A stretch of DNA of 64,000 nt from Plantago ovata. Taxonomy: Eukaryota; Streptophyta; Magnoliopsida; Lamiales; Plantaginaceae. Location of the stretch: contig CM051457.1 of assembly GCA_028274465.1 (NCBI GenBank), positions 32,647,313 through 32,711,312 on the forward strand. The letters are read 5' to 3'. Numbering within the stretch: the first letter of the stretch is position 1; each line of letters begins with the position of its first letter. Shown here one piece after another: positions 55,745-64,000 of this stretch. A program made the translations under genes and the position numbers. Under the pieces are notes generated by a model. That model ran no database searches and had not been told where the DNA came from. It saw only the letters and a program-made list of their open reading frames with translations.

Positions 55745-58140
55745 GCAAGTACTTAAATAACACCACTATTAATGAACATGCAAAATTAAGAAAAAGTATA
55801 TGGAAAAAGGTATTAGAATCACCTCCGAATGGACACTAGGAAGTTGCGAATGGAAAGCAGATGAACCAATGGATGAGTTAGAAGACTCTGCTGGTGCAAC
55901 TATAAATTTGCTTTTTTTTTTTGAATTCATATGAGAAGTGTGGTGTGAAATCTATGAGAAGTGTGGTGTGAAATCTGAGAATGATTGCCTTATATAGAAG
56001 TAAGCAATTGACACCTATTCACATTGGATACTTGGATACTTACTTTACAAGATAGAGGACCCATATATATAGTACACACATGACAATCCAGCTCAAAAGT
56101 GGTTGAAATTTACAGCAACATAAAAAAATTAAATTAAATTTTGACCTGCAATCAAGTCACCAGATGACAAAACAGGGAGGTAGAGGACTAGGGCACCAAT
56201 ATCAAATCAATGCACTTTCATTCCATTAATGCTAGAAAACAAATCAACTTATTGCATAGCATGCATGCCACTACCAACAAACAGACCAGATTCCCCATGT
56301 CCACTTTACCAAAAAAAAAATATAAGAAAATTTCACAAGTTGTGAAACAAACAATAATCTCAATGCAAGACACAACCAAATAGGGGACAAACATGTGATG
56401 AAAACTATCTTTGTGGGCTCAGAAATATTTTAAACTTTGAATCAATGTAAAACTACTTCACACTCAAATATTGGCATCCGCCATGGCTGCGAAAAACACG
56501 AATGCAAATCGCCACGCCAAGATACGGTTATGCTCTAATAAGGAGGAAGCCATTTTTTGATTAGAAATAATTTATACCAGCTGCTTCATCATCATCGCCC
56601 CTTTCACAACAAATTTATCAGCACACACAAATATGAAGCAGCAAACATCTATAAAGTAGAGTGTTAGGCAGTTTGGCAGTTTGGCAGTATATCGATTTCG
56701 CAAACGACGCACCAACAAGGGCCACGCGCCATGGCTGCAAATGGGTTGACAAGACCAATTGCCCCGCCAAGATACGAATGGCTTAAATCCTGCACCAAGT
56801 AAACGTTCCAATCAATATATTGGTTGTTCACCACATACAAAAAGGAATTTAAATTTACATAGGAGTAAGCATGTATTACAAGTTACCTTATGGCACAAAT
56901 CGCCCACGGTCATCATCAGACTGGATACCAAAGCAAATACTGCCGGCACCACAGTAATTCCATCTCCCACTTTCTCTCTCGAGGTCCGGAGGAGTTTCAA
57001 CCGGAAAATGAATAACAAATTTAGATATCATATAATGAGATGAACATGACGGGGCTAATGAAACTGAAACTCAAAATACAAATCAGAGAGAGAGTTATTC
57101 CTTGCTTTTACTTTTATTTCGACATACTGTTAGAAAATAAATTATGAATGAACCTTGCTTTTAATTTTATTTCGACATACTGTTAGAAAATAAATTATGA
57201 ATGAATTCAGATCTGCGTAATTTTCTTCTACATATTGTTAGATAATTAGCAAACTTGAACAGAGTCTATCAACCTGAATTAAGACTAACAACGCGATGCA
57301 AGAAGAAAAATCAGACGCAAGAAGAAAAATAATTGAGCTCAATCAACAACTACTAGTTCTATTATTTTCCAAAAATTGTTTCAAAATCATCTAAACATAC
57401 AATCACAGTAGTTTACGCATTTAACATGCCGACTACTAGTAAAAGCAAAAACCATCAAACTGCTAGTAAGTTAACATCAACTCGACTTGAACACACAAAC
57501 CAAAAATCTCATACACCAGACAACAAATCGTAGACCAAACGGCTCGTTATTGCCAAAAAAAATGGGGAAAATAAAGGACGATTCAAACTGTTAAACTTAC
57601 ATAAGAAGATGTCAGTACGAGTAACAATTGACTGCAAACTCGAAACATGAAAGCCAAGCAAAAGGGAACCGAAACATCAAAGCCAAGCAAAAGGAACCGA
57701 AACATAAGAAAACGAAACCCTAATTTCAAATCAATTAACATCAACGATTTTCCACCCAAATCGGAAAGATTAAGTGATAGGAGGAGGAAAAGTACCTTAA
57801 AAAACCGATTCGAAGCCGCCGGACCGTCGCCGGAAAATTCCGTCGGAACCTAATCGAAAATCGGCTCCGATAGGGTTGTAGATCGGAGCGAGACGATCAC
57901 ACCCATGTAATTTATTTCATCATATGACGCCGGAGTTGACCGGAAAATAGGCCGGAATGGTTCCGACAGTAAGAAAGTGGTAGAGAGTGGACAGAGAAAT
58001 CTGTCCCTAGAGAGAGAAAGGGGAGATGAAAATGAAGAAATGCTTAAGGAATAGTATGAATAGTACGAGAGGCCAGTATAATTGAGAGCCAAACGTATAA
58101 AGCCCTCTCTACAGTACGAGAGGCCTCTCTAGTAGAGAGC
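55745..58140. other. Harbinger element right part, no gene found
   Basis: AT-rich; CGAATGCAAATCGCCACGCC near 56500 and CAATTGCCCCGCCAAGATAC near 56757 form a weak direct repeat pair with AAGATACG. A 50-bp direct repeat (TTTTATTTCGACATACTGTT, then AGAAAATAAATTATGAATGA) occurs at 57110 and 57160. The last 120 bp contain GAGAGGCCTCTCTAGTAGAG palindromes. Confidence 0.5.
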
Positions 58141-58154
58141 CAAACAAGCCGGAT

Positions 58155-58346
58155 ATAGTTTGCTATGTATTATGTATTGCTTTTCATATTTCCATTCGCT
58201 ATGAATTATGTATTGATTTACATACTTGTATTAAACTGGTGTTGGTGTGTTTTCTGATTTTTTTTTCATTACTATTATTAATTCGTGAGTAGGAAAATAT
58301 ACCCGTGGAAGAGGTCTTTGAGAATCTGAGATGCACGAAGCAAGGG
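58155..58346 (+). repeat. Right half of the duplicated H+-ATPase intron 1/exon 2 segment
   Basis: It matches 61356-61549 over its length with one substitution (GATTTACATAC against GATTTTCATAC) and a shorter T-run. The copy contains the intron 3' end, the acceptor TGAGTAG and the first 50-odd bases of exon 2 (GAAAATATACCCGTGGAAGA onward), then stops at CAAGGG. It is non-functional as a coding exon. Confidence 0.95.
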
Positions 58347-59271
58347 ATCCCAGGTGAAAAAAAGAGCACCCTAAGCATATTCTGGCGATTTCCTCCCTTG
58401 ACATTACTATACTTTTTGCGGATTCATGTAAATAGAGTGCAGTAAATAAATGGAAGAAACAGAATTGGAAATACAAATGAAGATGAAATGTATATATATA
58501 TGAAAAAGCGGTCAAGGAGGTCAACGTCAAAGCAAAGAGAGCCCACCCCACCATCAAGCTCCCGAGAAGAACCAAGAGAACTCAAAACAGTACCCACACC
58601 AGGACTAACCCCAGAACCCGGATGATTCACAGCAATAGGTAAAGGAATACCAAGGATAGCGATATCCTCTAAGGTCGGCGCACGAACTACAGAACCATCA
58701 ACATGCTTACAGTTCTTTGAGAACGTGTGAGTACAAAGGCAATCACCACACAACCAAATACCCACCTCATGGAGAGCAAGGTCCAAAGCAGAGAATAAAT
58801 AGAAGTCACTAGCAATACGAGCTTTGTGAGATGACTTTAAAGCCTGCGTCTTAAAGTGTTGGGTTCTGAAATGGGTAATAAAATAGCTCCGACGAAGCCC
58901 CCTGACGTCTCTCCCACCACTACAAACATCGTAATCACGCAACGGACAAGGAATAAATTCCGCACCCCAACTTTCCATGCAGACCACATGAACCCCAACA
59001 ACTACTCAACCACGTGACCAAAGCCCCAAGAAAACCAGCAACTAACCAACAAAGCCCCAAGAAAATCGGCAACTAACCACTTGCAAAACGCCACTGCAAA
59101 CCAGAGACCAAGAAACCAACAAAGGAGAACAAGCAAAAACAAAGCAGCTGAAAAACTCCACAGGTCAAAAGCTGGAAAAAAAACCACATACGCCACTTTG
59201 ATTCGCCAAAAGCCCAAATAAAACACAACACCACTTACCTTACTACCCAGGGATGGGCCACCATCGATCAA
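58347..59271 (-). mobile_element. LINE-like 5' coding fragment
   Basis: The minus frame 58987-58424 contains WLCGDCLCTHTFSKNCKHVD, a CX2C..H..C zinc-like motif, then APTLEDIAILGIPLPIAV. It reads like the N-terminal part of a plant LINE protein, possibly the same family as at 11100-15530, but I cannot show the overlap. Upstream (58988-59271) is low-complexity leader-like sequence. It begins immediately after the duplicated ATPase segment. Confidence 0.45.
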
Positions 59272-59397
59272 TTAACCGATCGCGAGGCGGCTGCCTTGAA
59301 TGGAAACGCCGTCGCCAGAGCTAGGGAAAGAAAACGAAGATGAAGCAATTGCTTTAGGTTTAAGTTCATTCCAGATATATTAAGTTCAGATAAGTTC

Positions 59398-59584
59398 GAG
59401 AGTCATAAGGTGGTGCAGCTGTAAGGAGGTTGGATAGTGAAGGAGAGGTCAAGGGTTCGATCCCCGGCAGTGACGGAGTTATAAGGTTGGTTTAGGTGTG
59501 GAAAAATAAGGTGGTTTAGGAAGTTTGTATAGCATTAGTGTAGGAGTAGTTGTAATATTTGTTGTTTCAAAAAAAAAAAAAAAG
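59398..59584 (+). mobile_element. tRNA-derived SINE with 14-bp target duplication
   Basis: GTTCAGATAAGTTC is present at 59384-59397 and 59585-59598. Between lie an A-box-like GGTGGTGCAGCTGTAAGG, a B-box GGTTCGATCCCCGGC (59454-59468) and a TTGTTTCA poly(A) tail. The host sequence is itself a TTCAGATAAGTTCA repeat, so the duplication is slightly less decisive. The tail matches the local LINE ends. Confidence 0.85.
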
Positions 59585-59598
59585 GTTCAGATAAGTTC

Positions 59599-60200
59599 AA
59601 TACAGTTCAATCCAGATATATTAAGTTCAGATAAGTTCAATTCAAATATATTAAGTTCAGTTCATTTTAAATTTATTCACTTCAATTCAAATAAGTTAAT
59701 TGTTTTTCAGTCGAAATAAACAGAGCCCAAAAGTACATATACGCACTTCACACGCTCGAGCGCGTGTCTTTAACAAAAGAGTTTTAATTTGGGCGAATTA
59801 CATACAACACCCCTCTTAGATGTCCTAATTACAATATGTAAGGGGCCATTAGTTCATCAATTACATATAGCCTCCAACTAGATTTATTTTAATTACATCC
59901 AGGTCCACGATCTTGACTTTCGGCGAACTAAAACATTGAAAAGACAATTTTACCCTTACCGGAAATCTGATTATTCTCTCACCCAAACAAATTCATTTTA
60001 TGTTTATTGCACAATAATCCCTAATATTTTCTATTTTACAAAAATGACACTAAGTAATTCAAAATTAAGTCATATAATTTATACAAATTTTAGAATACCC
60101 CTAAAAATTTATTATAAATCAATCCCAATAAAATTTGTATTTACAATATAACCCAAATTTATTTTAACAGAAATGAAATTTCTTTTTTAATTTTTTTTCT
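59599..60200. other. Spacer with TTCAGATAAGTTCAA repeats and MULE-like flank
   Basis: 59580-59700 continues the TTCAGATAAGTTCAA repeats. CACACGCTCGAGCGCGTGTC (59748) is a near-palindrome. From 59790 a GGGCGAATTACATACAACAC stretch looks like a decayed Mutator-type terminus. No gene. Confidence 0.4.
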
Positions 60201-60204
60201 TTAC

Positions 60205-60440
60205 CTTTCTTCTTCAAAGCTCCGGTCACCGAAATTATCACCGGAGACCGGAGCTTTTGCAAGCTCCAATCGGAGCTTGCAGCTCCCATTCTGGGAGCCA
60301 CAACTCCGATCGGGAGCTGTAAGCTCCCAGATCGGAGCTTACAAGCTCCGATCGAGAGCTGTCGGAGCTTACAGCTCTCGATCATCGGAGCTTACAGAAG
60401 CTCCCGATCGGATCTTACAGAAGCTCCGATCTGGGAGCTC
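60205..60440. repeat. GGAGCT/AGCTCCGATCGGAGC repeat core
   Basis: At least ten GATCGGAGCT, GGGAGCTGTAAGCTCCC and CAAGCTCCGATCG words follow each other in both orientations, so the stretch can fold on itself extensively. Flanked by T-rich (60180-60200) and A/G-rich (60490-60560) tracts as at 23655. Confidence 0.85.
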
Positions 60441-60769
60441 TCCCATTCAAAGTTCGGTACCAGATTCCGGTATTTCGGTAGTGGACTTGGAGAAGAAGAA
60501 GAGAAGGAAAATAAAAAAGAAAAAAATAAAAAATAAAAAAAAGGAATAAAGAAAAAAAAGTAAAAAAGAATAAGTAAAATATAAGGCCATGTTTGATTGT
60601 ATGAGAGAGAAAATCTCAAAATTATGTGGTCAACACCGGCACGGCCAAATGGACCTGAATGTAATTATTTGCAAGACGGTCCTTCAGATGAAAATATGTC
60701 AAGGAGGGTCCAGAATTAATATTCCCTTTTAACTTAAATAGAACTCTCTTACTTCAAATTTCAAATCAT

Positions 60770-61090
60770 TTAAACTCCCACGCCAAACCAGCTCCTCCCT
60801 CAGTCCTCCTCTCTCACTCTCTGTCTCTCTAAAAATCTATTCGTACTCCGTACGCTTCTTCTCTTCTTTTTCTACTCGGATACATAATTCAATTCTCTGA
60901 ACTCGGAATTCTCTTTTTCCTTTGTACTAATAATATATAATGGGGATTGATACTAATAATAATCATTACTTGCTCTATAATATAATAATATTGCCGTTAA
61001 TAGAGAGTTGGAAGTAGAATTAGGAATTTGTTTCTCGGATTTATTATCGATCGATTAGTCTAATCAATCGCTTTTTGTTGAGTGAAGAAG
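60770..61090 (+). promoter_or_regulatory. H+-ATPase 5' leader
   Basis: CT-rich CTCCTCTCTCACTCTCTGTC (60808 region) precedes an AT-rich leader with the upstream ORF at 60940-61017. A long pyrimidine-rich leader with uORF is typical of plant plasma-membrane H+-ATPase genes. Confidence 0.6.
60940..61017 (+). CDS. Upstream ORF in the H+-ATPase leader, 25 residues
   Basis: ATGGGGATTGATAC opens a frame of 25 codons (MGIDTNNNHYLLYNIIILPL, then IESWK) closed by TAG, 73 bp upstream of the main ATG and not overlapping it. uORFs are known in several plant plasma-membrane H+-ATPase leaders, where they tune translation. Whether this one is translated cannot be judged from sequence; its AT-rich codons give no coding signal of their own. 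Confidence 0.5.
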   Translation: MGIDTNNNHYLLYNIIILPLIESWK

Positions 61091-63947
61091 ATGACGGAGA
61101 ATGATGATGACCAGTTGGAAGCTCTCAAGAGAGAAGCAGTTGATTTGGTACGATTTCGTCGTTTTTTTTTTTTTTTTTTTTTCTCTCTTTCTGTATTTGT
61201 GTAATGTAGCTGTGTGAGATTTTTTTTGTTGTGTCGATGATGAGTGATATTTTGTTATGCTTTTACTACTGTTTGATCGTTTGATATTGTTGGCGTTCGT
61301 CTTCTACTTTTGTATTGGTACTCAATTGTTTGATTTGATTTTATTCAGAGTCGATATAGTTTGCTATGTATTATGTATTGCTTTTCATATTTCCATTCGC
61401 TATGAATTATGTATTGATTTTCATACTTGTATTAAACTGGTGTTGGTGTGTTTTCTGATTTTTTTTTTTCATTACTATTATTAATTCGTGAGTAGGAAAA
61501 TATACCCGTGGAAGAGGTCTTTGAGAATCTGAGATGCACGAAGCAAGGGCTGTCGACAGAAGATGCTGCCAGAAGGCTCGAGATCTTCGGTTGCAATAAG
61601 CTGGAGGAAAAGGAGGAGAGCAAGTTTCTCAAGTTCTTAGGCTTTATGTGGAATCCTTTATCATGGGTGATGGAGGCTGCTGCCATTATGTCAATTGTAC
61701 TCGCTAATGGAGGAGTTAGTTTTTTCAGTACTCTCTCATGATTTTTATAGCTGTCGTACATGTACACATATATGTAGAAATTGCACAAGCACACGCACAC
61801 CAAAGTAAACAATCACTCTTCTATGCATTAACTTTCCCAGGAATCATCACTGTATAATGGTTGCCTTCGAGACTGTAATATGTTGCTCAAATAAGGAGTT
61901 CGAATTCGAATTGAAACCTGAATTGCACTTGACTTTCAGCTTCTCTGAATTTATGCATGTTATTGGTTCACCTATACCATTTGCATGTGTCTGTGTATAC
62001 ATGTCTGTTCAGTCTGCTATGTATTCTAGTAATTTATGTGATTATTATATTATTAATAATAACATTTGTATGCAAATTTTTTTAGTAGGAGTTATCTGGG
62101 TCCTTGTTTGAATAGTACTTTTAATTTGAAATTTTGTTAATATTCTGCAGGGAAGACCACCAGATTGGCAAGATTTTGTTGGGATCATTACACTGCTTGT
62201 TATCAACTCAACCATCAGTTTTAAAGAGGAGAACAATGCCGGAAATGCAGCAGCTGCACTTATGGCTCGTCTTGCACCCAAAGCAAAGGTATAGATAGAA
62301 TCATGGGTTGTGAAGCTGTATGTAAAAACTAGTGTTGTTTTTCCCCAACCGTTTATTGAGTTCTTTGTATATTGTTTTGAGTAATACTCCCTTATTATCT
62401 TCATTATTGAGAAAATGTTTAGGTCCTTCGAGACGGGCACTGGAATGAGGAAGATGCTGCTGTTCTTGTTCCTGGTGACATAATTAGCATAAAGCTGGGG
62501 GATATTGTTCCTGCTGACGCTCGTCTGCTTGAGGGTGATCCGTTAAAGATAGACCAGGTGCATTATGATTATTACAATTTAGACTTGCAACTATCTATTC
62601 TTTTATACTTGTTTTCTTTCTGATCTCTGAACTTTTTTGCTTCTCTTTTTGTAGTCTGCTCTGACTGGGGAATCCCTTCCGGTAACAAAAAGCGCTGGCA
62701 GTGGTGTGTACTCAGGTTCAACTGTCAAACAAGGGGAGCTTGAGGCAGTGGTCATAGCAACAGGTGTTCATACGTTTTTTGGCAAGGCTGCACACCTTGT
62801 AGACTCCACTAATCAAGTTGGGCATTTTCAAAAGGTTAGTGCAGTGGACCTCTGGTTGGCTCGGTTAATTCATCTATATATGTATTAATATTGCATATTG
62901 CCTGATATTTGAAGATTGTTATTTATTGATTTCTCTCTCAATATGCTACTCATGCAATATTGACCTGGTTATTTGCATAATGTCATTTTATAATCGTAAT
63001 TTCCTTTGATAAATTCTGACCTGCCAACAACGAAACTTGTGCATGAAGGTTTTAACAGCGATCGGAAATTTCTGCATATGTTCCATTTCCGTGGGAATTA
63101 TCATTGAGATAATTGTGATGTATCCTATTCAACACCGTCCTTATCGTACTGGAATTGATAACTTGCTCGTGCTACTTATTGGAGGAATTCCAATAGCAAT
63201 GCCAACAGTATTGTCTGTCACAATGGCTATTGGTTCGCATCGTCTATCCCAGCAGGTAGAGTTTCTTTACTATTTTGGACCTTTTTAAGCTGCTGATTTT
63301 CATGTTGAATTATCCTGTTAATATACATTTCCTTAATTGCCTTTCCAGGGAGCCATCACTAAAGGCAATAGAAGAAATGGCTGGCATGGATGTACTTTGC
63401 AGTGATAAAACTGGAACTCTAACACTGAACAAACTAACGGTTGACAAAAATATTATTGAGGTTGCAAGAATACTCAAGTGATGCTTCAAAATGTAATGCA
63501 ATTCAGAGTCTATTCTGATTCACATCATAAAAATTTTGTATTTTAACCACAGGTCTTTGAAAAGGGAGTGGACCCAGACACTGTTGTTTTGATGGCTGCC
63601 CAAGCATCTCGCCTGGAAAACCAAGATGCTATTGATGCAGCTATTGTGGGGGTGTTGGCTGATCCTAAAGAAGTAAGCCAATGTTCATGTTACTTTTATT
63701 TGTTTTCGGTGACAAATTAGCTTGCATGACATCATGATAGTGGAAATTATGGAGTATCAGTCCCCTTATATAGCTCTTTTATGTGGTCCTCTGACTAACT
63801 ACTTTCTGTTTGTGATATTCTAAGGCGAGAGCTGGAATCCGTGAGGTTCATTTCCTACCATTTAATCCAACTGACAAGCGCACTGCCTTGACATATCTTG
63901 ATGGTGAAGGTAAAATGCATCGAGTCAGTAAAGGTGCTCCTGAACAG
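61091..63947 (+). CDS. AHA: Plasma-membrane H+-ATPase (P3A type), partial at window end, frameshifted
   Basis: Pumps protons out of the cell using ATP. Nine exons seen: 61091-61147, 61496-61714, 62151-62288, 62423-62557, 62655-62834, 63049-63255, 63349-63460, 63553-63672, 63825-63947; the gene continues past 64000. Conserved parts: [20 protein letters not shown] (M1), [22 protein letters not shown] at about 187-190, [20 protein letters not shown] (M4) and [13 protein letters not shown] with the phosphorylated Asp. All borders are GT-AG. Exon 7 is 112 bp where 120 are expected: after GAITK the codons for RMT are missing (8 bp), so the frame breaks before DKTGT and a stop (TGA) follows within exon 7. 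The rest is well conserved, so this is either a recent pseudogene or allele, or a sequencing error. The paralogue number is not assigned. Confidence 0.92.
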
Positions 63948-64000
63948 GTAGGGTGTTCTTGACAAACTAATTATTTGATGCTGTGTGTTACAGTTTTGTT

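Larger units (their letters stand above)
52953..58151 (-). mobile_element. PIF/Harbinger-like DNA transposon, 5.2 kb
   Basis: The empty site is known because the flanking DNA is a duplicate of 61306-61549, which allows exact ends. The left end is CAGCTTGTTTGGCTT; the complement of the right end is CGGCTTGTTTGGCTC; 13 of 14 positions agree. The target GAT is duplicated (52950-52952 and 58152-58154). TIR sequence, 3-bp duplication and an encoded Myb/SANT-like protein all point to PIF/Harbinger, although its usual target is TWA. No full DDE transposase was found, so it probably needs one in trans. Confidence 0.85.

Noticed and set aside
57647-57853. Lys/Arg-rich ORF near the right end of the Harbinger element
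   Set aside because: Short, basic and derived from an AAGCCAAGCAAAAGGAACCG direct repeat; no splice or family support.
59748-59768. Helitron 3' end at CACACGCTCGAGCGCGTGTC
   Set aside because: A hairpin is present but no CTRR terminus follows within the expected distance on either strand.

Overview
This is plant nuclear DNA, most likely from a eudicot. It is AT-rich, has long introns with GT-AG borders, and carries plant-specific gene families and dense nested transposons. The species cannot be named from the sequence. Every gene model here was built by eye from splice signals and reading frame.

Layout: 1-2553 is satellite-like DNA (a degenerate GCTAGTTTCA minisatellite around a captured coding fragment, then a 50-bp tandem repeat). 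A complete very-long-chain fatty acid synthase gene (KCS, minus) spans 3905-7750, with MITEs in both introns. 11.1-22.2 kb is a retrotransposon and DNA-transposon graveyard: tandem LINE copies, nested hAT elements, a CACTA element and two LINE insertions with clear target-site duplications. Inside it sits an intact AP2/ERF transcription factor gene (minus, 19387-20092). 22.2-27.9 kb holds hAT, Helitron-like and GGAGCT-rich elements. A 12-exon 3beta-hydroxysteroid dehydrogenase/reticulon fusion gene (plus) occupies 27900-35819. 37030-40756 is a Helitron whose interior is a satellite array with trimeric higher-order structure. A two-BRCT-domain protein gene (plus, 42468-47697) has what looks like a U12-type AT-AC intron. 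It is tail-to-tail with a two-exon armadillo-repeat gene (minus, 47873-48875). An L1-type LINE lies at 49240-51984 and a 5.2-kb PIF/Harbinger-like element at 52953-58151. The window ends inside a plasma-membrane H+-ATPase gene (plus, from 61091), which has an upstream ORF in its leader and an apparent 8-bp deletion just before the catalytic DKTGT motif.

The host genes do not form a pathway. KCS (very-long-chain fatty acids), the sterol C4-demethylation dehydrogenase, the H+-ATPase, ERF, BRCT and ARM proteins are ordinary single-copy-style plant genes separated by transposons. The most informative structures are the Harbinger-like element, which landed inside a recent duplicate of the H+-ATPase intron 1/exon 2 segment, the Helitron carrying a higher-order satellite, the AT-AC intron, and the ATPase frameshift.
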